A stretch of DNA of 64,000 nucleotides, taken from contig LFKV01000012.1 in assembly GCA_001189345.1 (NCBI GenBank), positions 1 to 64,000 of the forward strand, in the 5' to 3' direction. Below are positions 1-9,811 of the stretch, one piece after another. Under the pieces are notes generated by a model. It saw only the letters and a list, made by a program, of their open reading frames with translations. It did not search any database and was not told the origin of the DNA. This DNA is from Candidatus Paraburkholderia kirkii. GTDB taxonomy: Bacteria > Pseudomonadota > Gammaproteobacteria > Burkholderiales > Burkholderiaceae. The position numbers and the translations under genes were made by a program. Within the stretch, counting starts at the first letter, position 1, and each line of letters begins with the position of its first letter.

Positions 1-283
1 CATTGTCTTCTTTCCTAGCAATCGCTGCAGCTCGCGAATCTGCTTCATTGCTTCGGCTAGGTCAGATGCCGGCACCACGTGCTCGCCGGCAGACCGCCGA
101 TAGGCTCCCGTCCTGATAGAGCTTGCGCCAGCCGAAGACTTGGTTGGCATTCACTTGATGTCGGCGAGCGACGCCAGAGACCGTTGTACCGGGCCCGAAA
201 GTCTCGCGAACTATCGCTAGTTTCTCTTCAATCGAACGCCGGCGGCGCTGCTCCGGCTGGGTCAGAACTTTTAGAGGTTCCAC
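1..283 (-). pseudogene. IS2-like (IS3 family) transposase OrfA, partial and frameshifted
   Basis: The minus-strand frame from 283 encodes a helix-turn-helix transposase subunit resembling IS2 OrfA: a basic RRRRS start, then [10 protein letters not shown], the recognition segment [18 protein letters not shown] and YQDGSLSAV. At about position 91 the reading frame changes. The expected continuation ([10 protein letters not shown], then [14 protein letters not shown]) is found in another frame and runs off the window at base 1. This shift lies well upstream of the region where IS3-family elements make their programmed OrfA/OrfB frameshift, so it probably inactivates this copy. The catalytic OrfB would lie outside the window. 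The bases from 284 to 384 hold no recognisable gene and probably include the IS end. Confidence 0.8.
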
Positions 284-384
284 GTTGTGACTAGGCTTAA
301 AACATAGGCAGAAGACTACCTCAAAATTTAAGCGTCACCGCATGTCCGGCTTTTGCGGGGGCAAGTCCACTATGATTCGGGGAA

Positions 385-1860
385 TCAGGCCTCTTCGGCC
401 CAGGCCAGATTCTCTCGCGCCATCAACGCACTGGACGCCGCCGGTCCGAACGTCCCCGCCGTGTATCCGCGCGGCCGATCGCCCAGCTCCTTCCATCCGT
501 TGAGAATCGGCTCGACCCACGTCCATGCCGCTTCCAGTTCGTCGCGGCGCATGAAGTGCGTGAGCCGCCCGCGGATCACGTCGATCAGCAAGCGCTCATA
601 GGCTTCCGCGCGCCGCTGCGTCATCGCCTGCTGCAGGTCGAGATTGAGCGTCACGGGCTGCATGTGCATGCCACTGCCGGGCTCCTTCGCCATCATCTGA
701 AGCTGGATGGACTCTTCCGGCTGCAGCGTGATGGTGAGCCGGTTGCCGTAGTGACGCGGACCGTCGGGAATGATCGAGAACGGCAGATCCGCGAAATCGA
801 TGACGATCTCCGAGCGGCGATTCTGCATGCGCTTGCCCGTGCGCAGGAAGAACGGCACGTTGGCCCAGCGCCAGTTGTTGATATGCGCGCGCAACGCGAC
901 GAAGGTTTCCGCGCGGCTGTCCGCCGGCACGTTCGCTTCTTCCAGATAGCCCTTCACGGCCTCGCCGCCCACCGCGCCCGCCGTGTACTGGCCGCGCACC
1001 GTGTCGCGCGCGATATCCGCGACGGTCATCGGGCGCAGCGATTTCAGCACCTTCAGCTTCTCGTCGCGCACGGCATCCGGGTCGAGAGACACGGGCGGCT
1101 CCATCGCCACGATGCACAGCAGTTGCAGCAAGTGGTTCTGCACCATGTCGCGCAAGGCGCCGGTGTGATCGTAGAAGCCCGCGCGGCTGCCGACGCCCAC
1201 CGTCTCCGATACCGTGATCTGCACGCTCTTGATGTACGGCGCCTGCCAGAGCGGCCCGAAGATGGCGTTGCCGAAGCGCAGCACCATCAGGTTCTGCACG
1301 GTTTCCTTGCCGAGATAGTGGTCGATGCGATAGATCTGCTCTTCCTTGAAGTGCTTGCCGACCGCATCGTTGATCGCGCGCGCCGAGGCCAGATCGTGGC
1401 CGAGCGGCTTTTCCAGCACGACGCGGGAATGGCTGTCGAGGATGCCAGCCGCGTCGAGGTTGTCGCAGATGGTCACGAAGAGCTCGGGCGACGTCGACAG
1501 ATAGAGCACGCGCTGCGAGCCCGGACGCACGGCCTCGGCGAGACGCTGGAAGTCGCCGGGATTCTCGACGTCGACGCGCACGTAATCGAAGAGCGCGAGG
1601 AATTTGTCCCACGACTGCGCATCGAAGGCCTTCGCGTCGATGAACTGACGCGACTGCTCTTCCATGAAGTTCTTCAGGTAATCCTCGCGTGTCCAGTCCT
1701 TGCGGCTGATCGCGGGAATGCGCGTGTCGGCGGGCAGGTTGCAGTGCGTGTGCGCCATGTAGAGCGCCGGCAGCAGCTTGCGCGCCGCCAGGTCTCCGCC
1801 GCCGCCGAAGATGATCATGTCGAGCGGGCGTTCGTTCGAGGGAGAAGTTGGATTCGTCAT
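385..1860 (-). CDS. zwf: Glucose-6-phosphate 1-dehydrogenase
   Basis: Cytosolic enzyme oxidising glucose-6-phosphate to 6-phosphogluconolactone with NADP(+), feeding the oxidative pentose phosphate and Entner-Doudoroff routes. The 491 residues match the family length (about 490). The N-terminal nucleotide-binding glycine motif is seen as IIFGGGGDLAARKLLPALY (residues 16-34) and the active-site signature RIDHYLGKE lies near residue 180, with the catalytic histidine environment intact. The frame is uninterrupted, unlike many neighbours. The start at 1860 was chosen because the Rossmann strand begins about 15 residues in. It lies downstream of the LysR gene on the same strand with a 166-bp gap, so co-transcription is possible but not shown. 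The other glycolytic partners often found with zwf are not adjacent. Confidence 0.96.
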   Translation of the reverse strand: MTNPTSPSNERPLDMIIFGGGGDLAARKLLPALYMAHTHCNLPADTRIPAISRKDWTREDYLKNFMEEQSRQFIDAKAFDAQSWDKFLALFDYVRVDVENPGDFQRLAEAVRPGSQRVLYLSTSPELFVTICDNLDAAGILDSHSRVVLEKPLGHDLASARAINDAVGKHFKEEQIYRIDHYLGKETVQNLMVLRFGNAIFGPLWQAPYIKSVQITVSETVGVGSRAGFYDHTGALRDMVQNHLLQLLCIVAMEPPVSLDPDAVRDEKLKVLKSLRPMTVADIARDTVRGQYTAGAVGGEAVKGYLEEANVPADSRAETFVALRAHINNWRWANVPFFLRTGKRMQNRRSEIVIDFADLPFSIIPDGPRHYGNRLTITLQPEESIQLQMMAKEPGSGMHMQPVTLNLDLQQAMTQRRAEAYERLLIDVIRGRLTHFMRRDELEAAWTWVEPILNGWKELGDRPRGYTAGTFGPAASSALMARENLAWAEEA

Positions 1861-2026
1861 GGTGCGTGAGCCGTCAAAGGTTCAGGAAAGCCAAAAGCGC
1901 GGCGACCGGTTGCGATCGTTCGAGACAGCTATGTTGCATGTTTTGCCGGCTTTTTGCACGGCGAGCATGCTAACGGACGTTCGATTCGGTCCGCCGCATA
2001 CGAAATATCACGGAGGCCGCGCGTGT

Positions 2027-2911
2027 TTAGTCCGACCAACTCAACGATGCGTCCGCGCGCAGCGTCGCGATGGCGAGATCCAGGAAGGCGCGCACCTTTT
2101 GTGTGACGTGACGTCCCTCGCGATGCACGAGGTGAATCGGAATGGCCGGCAACTCGAATTCCGGCAGCACGACGACGAGACTGCCTTCGTTCACATATTG
2201 CGCGACCTGATAGGAAAGCAGCCGCGCGATGCCGAAATCCGCGAGCGCGGCGCTGATGGCGGAATCGTTGGTGGTGGTGGTCGTGAAGCGCGGATGCGCG
2301 CGCACGGGAATCTGCCGCTCGCCGTCGTGCAGGCGCCATTCGGGCGGCGTCGAGGAGCCGGTCGACGCGATGATCACGTGTTCCGCGAGATCGTCCGGAT
2401 GCCGCGGCGTGCCGTGCTTCGCCAGATAGCCGGGCGACGACGCGCACAACACGCGCCGCACGCGGCCGACATTGATCGCCTGCAGCGACGAGTCCGGCAA
2501 TTGCGCGATGCGCACCGCCACGTCGGTGCCTTCGTCGACGAGATTCACGACGCGGTCGACGAACCAGCAGTTGGCGTCGGCTTCGGGATAGCGGCGCAGG
2601 TAGTCGAGCACGATCGGCGTGACATGCAGCCGGCCGAACATGACCGGCGCGGTGATCGAGAGCACGCCGCGCGGCGACGAGTGCGTGCCCGTCGCGGAGA
2701 GCTCGGCGGTTTCGATTTCACCGAGAATGCGCCGGCAGTCCTCGAAATAGCCGCTGCCGGCGTCGGTGAGGCGCACGCTGAGGTGTTCCTCGAGTTCGGT
2801 CACGACGCGGCTCACGACCGACGGCGGGATGTCGAGCTTGCGCGCGGCCGATGCGAAGCCGCCGGTCTCGACCACCGTGACGAAGATCGCCATTGCCTGA
2901 AAATGGTCCAT
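2027..2911 (-). CDS. LysR-type transcriptional regulator with a shortened DNA-binding wing
   Basis: 294-residue LysR-family regulator. The N-terminal helix-turn-helix is clear (FVTVVETGGFASAARKL, then SVVSRVVTELEEHLSVRL), followed by the effector-binding domain to the C-terminus. I placed the start at 2911, where MDHFQAM gives the standard LysR N-terminus; a longer frame upstream adds 41 atypical residues. Family members read roughly L-N-R-T-T-R-R-L-S-L-T between the helix-turn-helix and the linker helix. Here RL joins directly to TDAGSGYF, so about ten residues of the wing are missing in frame. The protein may fold but is unlikely to bind DNA normally. It lies downstream of the oxidoreductase and GST genes on the same strand, rather than divergent from a target. 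The target is unknown. Confidence 0.85.
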   Translation of the reverse strand: MDHFQAMAIFVTVVETGGFASAARKLDIPPSVVSRVVTELEEHLSVRLTDAGSGYFEDCRRILGEIETAELSATGTHSSPRGVLSITAPVMFGRLHVTPIVLDYLRRYPEADANCWFVDRVVNLVDEGTDVAVRIAQLPDSSLQAINVGRVRRVLCASSPGYLAKHGTPRHPDDLAEHVIIASTGSSTPPEWRLHDGERQIPVRAHPRFTTTTTNDSAISAALADFGIARLLSYQVAQYVNEGSLVVVLPEFELPAIPIHLVHREGRHVTQKVRAFLDLAIATLRADASLSWSD

Positions 2912-3002
2912 GAGAAAGCGCGGGGCATGCGAGCCTGGAGGATGCCGTGCATTCTCGGGGATATGGGCGCGGGGGCACAATCCATCGCCGCTTCGGGGCG
3001 CT

Positions 3003-5077
3003 TCAGAGATCGAGTTCCAGTCCGTCGCTTTCATCCGCCGCTGGCACCGCGCAGCAGATCAATGCTTCGTCGTCGCCCACATGGAAGGCCGGGCGCGCGC
3101 TCGTACGACACCGCGTCTTTCACGATGCGCGTCCTGCACGTCCCGCACGTGCCGCCGCGGCAATTGAATTCGGGCGCGAGGCCGTTCGCTTCCGCGAGCG
3201 CCAGCAAGGTGCCGCCGCCCGGCTCCCATTGCGCATCCGTGCCCGACTGCACGAAGCCGACCTTCACGGGCCCGGGCGCGGCGGGGCGCAGCGGTTTCGC
3301 GTCCGCGCCGCGATCCGCCGTACGCTTGAGCGCCGCCGGGCCGAACGCTTCCGCGTGAATGCGCGCATCGGATTGTCGAGCGCGCGCAGGCCGTCGTAGA
3401 GCGTCTGCATGAACACACCCGGCCCGCACAGATAGAAATCGTAGTCGTTGAAGGGCAGGCGGCTCGTCAGCAGATCGATGTCGATGCGCCCCGACGTCTC
3501 GTAATCGCGCGCGAGCTCCGCGCCCCGCGTGTCGCTCAGCACGCGGATCACATGCACCGCGCCGCCCGCGGCTCGGGCGAGCGCGTCGATCTCCCCGGCG
3601 AACGCGCGGCTCGCGAGCGAATGCGCCGACACGATCATCCACACCGGGCGAATGCGGCGCTTCCTCAGCCCTTCGTAGACCACGTGCCGCAGCATCGCGA
3701 GCATCGGCGTGATGCCGACGCCCGCCGCCATCAGCACGGCGGGGCGCTGCTCGAACGGATCGATCGTGAAATCGCCCGCCGGCACGCGCGCTTCGATCGT
3801 GTCGCCGGTTTTCAGCGTGTCGTGCAGATGCGCCGACACGCGCCCGTCGCGCTTCACGCTGATCCGATACACGCCGTCGGACGGCGCGACCGACAGCGTG
3901 TACGTGCGGATTTGCGGCTTCGCTTCGCTCGGCAGCGTCACGCGAACCGGCAGATGCTGTCCGGCCTCGTGCGGAACGAGGCCCGCGTCGTCGGCCGGTT
4001 CGAGATGGAACGAGCGGATCGCCTCGCTTTCATCGATGATCCTGCTCACGCGGAAGGTCCGCCACGCATTCGCGAGCGCCGCGGCCTTCATGCGCTCGGC
4101 CGCTTGCCGCCAGTTGCCGGTCATCAGCGAATTCGGCGATGCGCCCTCGCTCCGGGACGTCCATTGCAAGGGCAGCGCGTCCTGGCGATACACGATGCGG
4201 CGCGCCGTGAAGCGCCATAGCCGCTCCGCGCCCTGGAACGCGGCGGTCTCCGGGGAGTCGAGCAGTACTTCGGCGTCGCCGGAAAGCGGCAGCGGCGCGC
4301 CGGTCTCGAAGTCGGCGAATACGAGGCCCGCGAGGCCGTTCTCCAGAATATTGCCGAGCGTGTTGAAGAAGAGGTTGCCCGCGAAGTCGGGAATGGTGAG
4401 CGCGCCGTCGTCCGAGAGGCGCACGAAACCCGGCTTGCCCCGCGATGCGATACGCCCACTTGCCGATGACCGTCCTCGCGATCGAAATACGACGCGACGA
4501 AGAACGTATCCGCGCCCGCGATCATTTCTCTGGCGCGCGGCGAAAGGGCGTCCAGCGTCACCGGCCGTACGGGCGACGGCACGGCCGGATCGCGCACGAA
4601 CTCGACATCGCGCAACTGGATGTATTGCGGGCAATTGCCGAAACTCTGTTCGACGGCCACGTCGAAGCGGGCGCTCGCGTCGTGGCGATGAATCACGCCG
4701 TTCACGCGGTTGCGGCGGCGCGTATGCAGCTCGATGCCGAGCAGGCCGACCGAGGCGCCGTCGTTCATGCCCGCGTCGGCGGGATCGAACGGATCGCGCG
4801 CGCGGTCGACGGAAAGCGTCGTCGCATCGGGCGTCCGCATGAAGCCGGGCTGTCCGGCGATGAGTGTCGCCCACGGATCGCCGCGCTCGTCGACGGCGCC
4901 CGCCGCCATGAACGGCAGTTGCGCGAAGAACTGGCGATGCTGGTCGGGCATGTAATCGCGCACGACGCCGTCCATGCGCTCGTAGGCGCCAGCGGCCTTC
5001 TGCAGCGCGATTTCGCCGCGATGCCACGGCGAGGGCGCAGCGCCCGGCACGACCCGGGCAAGCGCGGAAGGGGACAT
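3003..5077 (-). pseudogene. PNPOx-like FMN-binding / ferredoxin-NAD reductase / 2Fe-2S ferredoxin fusion, frameshifted
   Basis: The three frames together give a protein of about 690 residues. The N-terminal third is a pyridoxamine-phosphate-oxidase-like split-barrel domain (MSPSALARVV start; PWATLIAGQPGFMRTPDA). The middle is a flavodoxin-reductase module with the FAD-binding RTYTLS and NAD-binding AAGVGITPMLAML motifs. The C-terminus is a plant-type 2Fe-2S ferredoxin with CRGGTCGTC. The frame breaks near 4455 (one G lost from a G-run), near 3365 and near 3085; the last part (AFHVGDDEALICC) continues to a stop at 3003-3005. Such fusions pass electrons from NAD(P)H through FAD to the Fe-S cluster; the substrate is not evident. 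The GST gene lies just upstream on the same strand (32-bp gap) and probably shares its transcript. Shifts at homopolymers could be sequencing errors, so decay is likely but not certain. Confidence 0.82.
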
Positions 5078-5109
5078 GATCGTATGCCCCCACCTGCCGT
5101 CGCGCCGCT

Positions 5110-5730
5110 TCAGGCGGCGAGCCCGGCGGCTGTCTTTTGAAACGGCACGAACCCGGGCAGCGCCTCGATGCGTCGCAGCCATGCGTTCACGTTCGCGTAG
5201 GTCGACAGATCGACGTTGCCTTCCGGCGCGCTCGAAATGTAGCTGTAGAGGGCGATATCCGCGATGGTTGGATGCGCGCTGCCGATGTCCGCGATCCACT
5301 CGCGGCCGGCGAGTTGTCCGTCGATCACCTCGAGGATGGCGTGCGCGCGGGCGATGACTTCCCCCGCGTCGAACTTTCTGCCGAACACGGTGATGAGACG
5401 CGCGGCGGCCGGCCCGAACGCGATCTGGCCTGCCGCGACCGACAGCCAGCGCTGCACCGCGGCGGCTCCGGCGAGCGTTTCGGGCAGCCACCGGGTATCG
5501 CCGGATTTCTTGGCGAGATAGACGAGAATCGCGTTCGAATCGGAAATGACCTGCTCGCCGTCGACGAGCACGGGAATCTGGCCGAAGACGTTCAATTTGA
5601 GGAATTCGGGCGTTCTGTGCGCGCCCTTGGCGAGATCGACGAAGACTTCCTCGTGATCGATCGCCAGCAGATTCAGAAAAAGACGCGCGCGGTGCGCATG
5701 CCCAGAGAGCGGATGGTGATAAAGCTTCAT
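5110..5730 (-). CDS. Glutathione S-transferase
   Basis: 206-residue cytosolic GST. The N-terminal thioredoxin-like domain ([19 protein letters not shown]) carries the glutathione-binding [10 protein letters not shown] cis-proline segment and [13 protein letters not shown], where the E/D-S motif contacts the gamma-glutamyl group. The C-terminal helical domain follows from about residue 85 ([18 protein letters not shown]), with [12 protein letters not shown] near residue 155. Length and frame are normal. It is the first gene of a minus-strand group with the flavin/ferredoxin oxidoreductase, which suggests joint detoxification, although the specific substrate cannot be read from sequence. Confidence 0.93.
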   Translation of the reverse strand: MKLYHHPLSGHAHRARLFLNLLAIDHEEVFVDLAKGAHRTPEFLKLNVFGQIPVLVDGEQVISDSNAILVYLAKKSGDTRWLPETLAGAAAVQRWLSVAAGQIAFGPAAARLITVFGRKFDAGEVIARAHAILEVIDGQLAGREWIADIGSAHPTIADIALYSYISSAPEGNVDLSTYANVNAWLRRIEALPGFVPFQKTAAGLAA

Positions 5731-6102
5731 GGCACGTTCCCTTGTTTGATCGATGGCCGGGAGATGTCCCGTCCTCCGAATCGAGTATGGGTTCTTGCGT
5801 CATGAAGCGGAATACGGGGAAATTTCAAATCACCATTCTCGAAATGCGAACGGTGAAGACCGATCCGTTGGCCGAACTCACTGTTCGAGGGGCTTGCCAC
5901 CCCGCCGCACCCCTCCCGTATTTCCTCACCGTTAAAGCGATTGCAGTAGAATTCGGCTCCCGAATAGACTCACCTCGAGGGCTCGCGGCGCGCCCGCGAC
6001 GGCACGTACCTTACTCGGTCGTCCCTTGATCTCTTCACGAAGGCTGGCCGCGCCCGGCATGCCGGGCGCCCGTGTCTTTCACTCTCATAGCGAGCCGTCT
6101 CC
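5731..6102. other. Intergenic region between divergent GST and AI-2E transporter genes
   Basis: About 370 bases between two divergently transcribed genes, so it must hold both promoters. It is less GC-rich near 5800-5880. The only clear structure is a perfect 20-bp palindrome at 6050-6069, listed separately. No small gene with convincing coding character was seen. Confidence 0.5.
6050..6069. repeat. Perfect 20-bp palindrome upstream of the AI-2E transporter
   Basis: The sequence gcgcccggcatgccgggcgc is its own reverse complement with no loop. It sits 34 bases before the transporter start, a position fitting an operator or an mRNA 5' hairpin. No T-run follows, so it is not a typical terminator. 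Confidence 0.55.
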
Positions 6103-8115
6103 ATGCCGCAAGCACCCGGGCCGCGCTGGCCACCCGCGAAGATCCTGCCGCCCGAGGCGCCCGGCGTGCGCGCGCTGGCGTCGCTGGTGACGGGCGTCAT
6201 CGTCATATGTGCGCTGTACTTCGCGCGCGCCGTGATGATCCCGATCATCCTCGCGATTCTGCTGAGCTTTCTGCTCGCGCCGTTCGTCGACTTCCTGGGG
6301 CGGCTGCGCTTCGGCCAGGTGCCGTCGGTGATCGTGGCGGTGGTGATCGCGCTCTCCGTGCTGACCGCGGTCGGCACGCTGATCAGCGCGCAGGTGGCAC
6401 AATTCGCGGGCGATCTGCCGAAGTATCAGGTGGCCGTGGAGCGCAAGATCGACACCGTGCAGCGCATGACGGTCGGCTGCGCCGACGAATTTCTCGGCCG
6501 CGCCTCGCGGGCGTTGAAGCGGCTCTCGCCCGCGCGCGAGCAGGAGCCGAAGAACGAGGACAACCCGGCCGCATCGCCGATCGATCAGCCAATGCCGGTC
6601 GAAGTGCACGAGCCGTCGCCGTCGCCGCTGGAGCTGGCGCAGCGCTTTCTTTTGCCGGTCATCAGTCCGCTGGAAACCACCGGCATCGTGCTCGTGGTCG
6701 CGGTGTTCATCCTTCTGCAGCGCGAGGATCTGCACGATCGCCTGATCCGCCTCTTCGGCTCGCGCGACCTGCATCGCGCCACCACCGCGATGGACGAGGC
6801 CGCGCGGCGGCTGTCGCGCTACTTCCTCGCGCAGCTCGGCATCAACATGGGCGTGGGCATCGTCATTTCGATCGGGCTCGCGATCATCGGCGTGCCGGGC
6901 GCGCTGCTGTTCGGCGTGATGACCGCGCTCCTGCGCTTCGTGCCCTACGTCGGGACGTGGATCGCGGCGATCGTCGCGGTCGTGTTCGCGGCGGCGGTCG
7001 GGCCCGACTGGGCGATGCTCGTGTGGACCATCGTGTTCTTCGGCGTCACGGACATCGTGGCGGGGCAGGTCGTCGAGCCGCTGCTCTATGGGCACAGCAC
7101 GGGCCTCTTGCCGTTCGCGGTGATCGTCGCGGCGATTTTCTGGAGCTGGATCTGGGGGCCGATCGGTCTCGTACTCTCGACGCCGCTCACGCTGTGCCTC
7201 GTGATACTCGGCCGTCACGTCGATCGCCTGGAATTTCTCGACGTGCTGTTCGGCGACCGGCCGGCGCTCACGCCCGCCGAGAACTTCTATCAGCGCCTGC
7301 TCGCGAACGATCCGGACGAGGCGCTCGTGCAGGCCGAGACGCTGCTCAAGGAGCGCGCGCTCATCGCCTATTACGACGAGGTCGCGCTGGAAGGGCTGCG
7401 CTACGCGCACAATGACGTGCTGCGTGGCGTGGTGACGGCGGACCAGCTGCGGCGCATCAACGAGTCGGCGCTTGACATCATCGAAGGGCTGGAAGATGCG
7501 GACGACACGGCGGTTAACGTCGAGTGCAGGGAAGAGCCGTTCGCGAGCCTAGAGTCGGCGGATGAGGCGCCGAGGCTGTCGCCCGAGACGCCGCCCGCGC
7601 GCTTCGATGCGGCGAAGGAAGGGCACACGGCGTCCGTGCTGTGCATCGCGGGCCGGAGCGAGCTGGACGATCTCGCGGCGACCATCGCCGTGCAGCTGTT
7701 CCGCAAGCACGGCTTCCATGCCGACCTCGCGGGTTACGAGCGCTTCTCGCGCGGACGCTTCGGCCAGGTCGATCTGTCGGACGTGACGATCATCTGCGTG
7801 GTGTCGTTCGATGCGGCCGAATCGCCGCCGTATCTGCGCAATCTGCTGAGACGGCTGCACCAGCGTGCGCCCTCGGCTGAACTGATCGTCGGGCTGGTGT
7901 CTCCCGAAAGTCCGCTGCAGGGCGAAGTGGTGGTGCGCACGAGCTCGGCGGTGGTGTCGTTCCGGGAACTGGTGGAGGCATGCGTGGCCACGGCGCGCCG
8001 GCAGTCCACCGACGGCGTGCCGTGGGCCGGCCTGCATGATTCGGGCGGCGAGGCCGCGCTGAACGGCCCGCGCGGAGAGGCGCCGGAGGGTGTGGCGGAA
8101 CTGCGCAACGCGTGA
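6103..8115 (+). CDS. AI-2E family (PerM-like) membrane transporter with long C-terminal domain
   Basis: 670-residue inner-membrane protein. Residues about 20-385 form the AI-2E/PerM domain. Hydrophobic segments cluster at about 25-100 (IVICALYFARAVMIPIILA and VPSVIVAVVIALSVLT), followed by a soluble loop of about 100 residues and more transmembrane helices from about 180 to 370, including GVPGALLFGVMTALLRFVPY and a final segment LGRHVDRLEFLDVLFG. About 280 residues beyond the core are hydrophilic and probably cytoplasmic, including a regular helical segment (RYAHNDVLRGVVTADQLRRI). Most family members stop near 350-400 residues, so this belongs to the long type seen in Burkholderia and relatives. 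The family includes Na+/H+ antiporters and proposed autoinducer exporters; the substrate here is unknown. The frame is uninterrupted. Confidence 0.9.
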   Translation: MPQAPGPRWPPAKILPPEAPGVRALASLVTGVIVICALYFARAVMIPIILAILLSFLLAPFVDFLGRLRFGQVPSVIVAVVIALSVLTAVGTLISAQVAQFAGDLPKYQVAVERKIDTVQRMTVGCADEFLGRASRALKRLSPAREQEPKNEDNPAASPIDQPMPVEVHEPSPSPLELAQRFLLPVISPLETTGIVLVVAVFILLQREDLHDRLIRLFGSRDLHRATTAMDEAARRLSRYFLAQLGINMGVGIVISIGLAIIGVPGALLFGVMTALLRFVPYVGTWIAAIVAVVFAAAVGPDWAMLVWTIVFFGVTDIVAGQVVEPLLYGHSTGLLPFAVIVAAIFWSWIWGPIGLVLSTPLTLCLVILGRHVDRLEFLDVLFGDRPALTPAENFYQRLLANDPDEALVQAETLLKERALIAYYDEVALEGLRYAHNDVLRGVVTADQLRRINESALDIIEGLEDADDTAVNVECREEPFASLESADEAPRLSPETPPARFDAAKEGHTASVLCIAGRSELDDLAATIAVQLFRKHGFHADLAGYERFSRGRFGQVDLSDVTIICVVSFDAAESPPYLRNLLRRLHQRAPSAELIVGLVSPESPLQGEVVVRTSSAVVSFRELVEACVATARRQSTDGVPWAGLHDSGGEAALNGPRGEAPEGVAELRNA

Positions 8116-8124
8116 CGCCGCGCC

Positions 8125-8315
8125 TTACCGGTTCCCGTCGAAGAGATCGTTGAGCATCGTATCGAACGCGGCCTGCGTGTCCTCGAGTTCCTGGAGCGCG
8201 ACGTCGAAGGTCGCGCCATCTGCGACGGGCGGCCGTCGCCTTCCGGCGGAAACTGTTTCTGCAGCGCAAGAAAGGCGGATTGAACCTGACGCGTCGCGTT
8301 GACGATACGTTCCAT
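8125..8315 (-). pseudogene. Small hypothetical protein, frameshifted
   Basis: Two overlapping minus-strand frames together give a protein of about 63 residues that begins MERIVNATRQVQSAFLALQK and ends with an acidic helix (DTQAAFDTMLNDLFDG). The join at about 8228 needs a one- or two-base shift at a run of C and G bases. Both halves look like one small alpha-helical protein, but I do not recognise a family. It converges on the AI-2E transporter gene with a 9-base gap. Confidence 0.45.
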
Positions 8316-8423
8316 CGCTCACGCTTCTTCCGCGCGATTGTTCTCAGCGGTCATCGGAGACGCTCCTCGTTGGCAACGCTCCGATAGTACCAAGCGACGC
8401 GTGTGTCGAGGCGACGCGTAGCC

Positions 8424-9400
8424 TCAGGCTTTCTCGATGGTGAAGAGCCGTACGGCTTCGTCGAGCACCATGGCGCGCTCGACGAGGCGCTTGGCGGTGA
8501 CCGCCGCTTGCTCGACGAGCGTGGCATTCTGCTGGGTCGAATCGCCGAGATGGGCGACCACCTGATTCACCTGCGCGATGCCCTCGGCTTGTTCGCCGCT
8601 CGCCTTCGCGACCTCCATGATGATCGTCGAGACGCGGTTCACGGCTTCGTCGATCGCGCGAATCTGGCTGGTCGTGCGCGAAACGAGGCTCGTGCCCTGC
8701 TCGATCTGCGCGACGCTCGTCGCCACCACGCCTTCGATTTCCTTCGCCGATGCCGCGCAGCGCTGCGCCAGGTTGCGGACTTCGGTCGCGACCACGGCGA
8801 ACGAGCGGCCGGCCTCGCCCGCGCGGGCCGCCTCGACGGCCGCATTTAACGCGAGGATGTTGGTCTGGAACGCGATGCCGTCGATCACGTCGGTGATGTC
8901 CGCGATGCGCCGCGAAGCCGCCGTGATGCCCGCCATCGTCTGCTCGACCTGGCTCGCGATGCGCCCACCGTCGTCCGCCGCGACCTGCGCCTCCTTGACG
9001 AGCTCGAGCGCGCGGACGGTGGCGTCAGCGTTGCCTTGCACGGTGGTGGTCAGCTGGTCCATCGTCGCGGCGGTCTGCTCGAGCGATGCCGCCTGCAATT
9101 CCGTGCGGCGCGAGAGGTCCGTGTTGCCGCTCGAGATCTCGGTCGCGGCGTCGAGCATGCCGCCGATCTGGCCGCGCACGTCGAACACGATCGCCACGAG
9201 ATTCGCCTTCAGCTGGGCGAGCGCGCGCTGCACGTCGCCGAGATCGTCGTGCCGCGCATCGGGCATGTCGACCGTCAGGTCGCCCGCGGCCATGCGCGCG
9301 GCGAAGCCGGACATCGTGCGCACAGACGCATTCACCTGACGCGACAGCGCGAGCCAGCCCGCGAAGCTCACCGCCGCGCCAGCCGGCGAGCGCCGCGCTC
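8424..9400 (-). pseudogene. Methyl-accepting chemotaxis protein, N-terminally truncated
   Basis: About 325 residues of a chemoreceptor. A HAMP-like segment ([20 protein letters not shown]) is followed by the cytoplasmic signalling domain, with the conserved hairpin tip seen as [20 protein letters not shown] near the middle. The C-terminus has no pentapeptide tether. Missing is everything that makes it a receptor: the first membrane helix and the ligand-binding domain. Only part of the second helix remains ([10 protein letters not shown]). Upstream of about 9400 the frame runs into unrelated sequence close to a lipoprotein gene on the other strand, so the 5' half has been deleted. The remnant could still join receptor arrays if translated, but it cannot sense an external ligand. 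Confidence 0.8.
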
Positions 9401-9507
9401 GGCATCGCCGTCTGACGCGTTCCCGCACACGCCGAATCGACGCGAAAGCTTTGCGTGGCATACTTGCGAAATCGAAAAATAAAGACCAGGAATCAAAGGG
9501 GTATCGC

Positions 9508-9762
9508 ATGAAACTCGGCAAAGCAATCGGCCTTTCGGTCATGCTCGCGGGCAGCGCCTGGGCGCTTGCCGGATGCAGCAGCGCGCCGCCGCTTTTTTCC
9601 GCCGATGGACGCCCCACGCAGCAGATCCAGTGCCCCGCCTACGGCGGCTGGAGCAACTGCACGGACAACGCCAAGGCGCTTTGCCCGAGCGGCTACGACG
9701 TGCTCGGCCAGTCGACCGAAAACAACCAGAACGCGCTGCTCGTCGCCTGCAAGGCGAACTAG
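9508..9762 (+). CDS. Small secreted lipoprotein, unknown function
   Basis: 84 residues. A signal peptide ([20 protein letters not shown]) ends in the lipobox LAGC, so Cys-22 or thereabouts would be lipidated and the protein anchored in the envelope. The mature part has three further cysteines ([26 protein letters not shown]), which may form disulfides. A purine-rich ribosome-binding site (aaagggg) lies 7-8 bases before the ATG. The function is unknown. It is about 50 bases upstream of the serine hydrolase and may be co-transcribed with it. Confidence 0.75.
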   Translation: MKLGKAIGLSVMLAGSAWALAGCSSAPPLFSADGRPTQQIQCPAYGGWSNCTDNAKALCPSGYDVLGQSTENNQNALLVACKAN

Positions 9763-9811
9763 CCGCGCGCCGCGGCATCGAAGCAGGCAGTTGTCCCGAC
9801 AAGGAGTAACG

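Noticed and set aside
556-1869. Long plus-strand frame of 437 codons opposite zwf
   Set aside because: It is arginine- and histidine-rich with no domain, and mirrors the codon pattern of zwf on the other strand; a shadow of a real gene.
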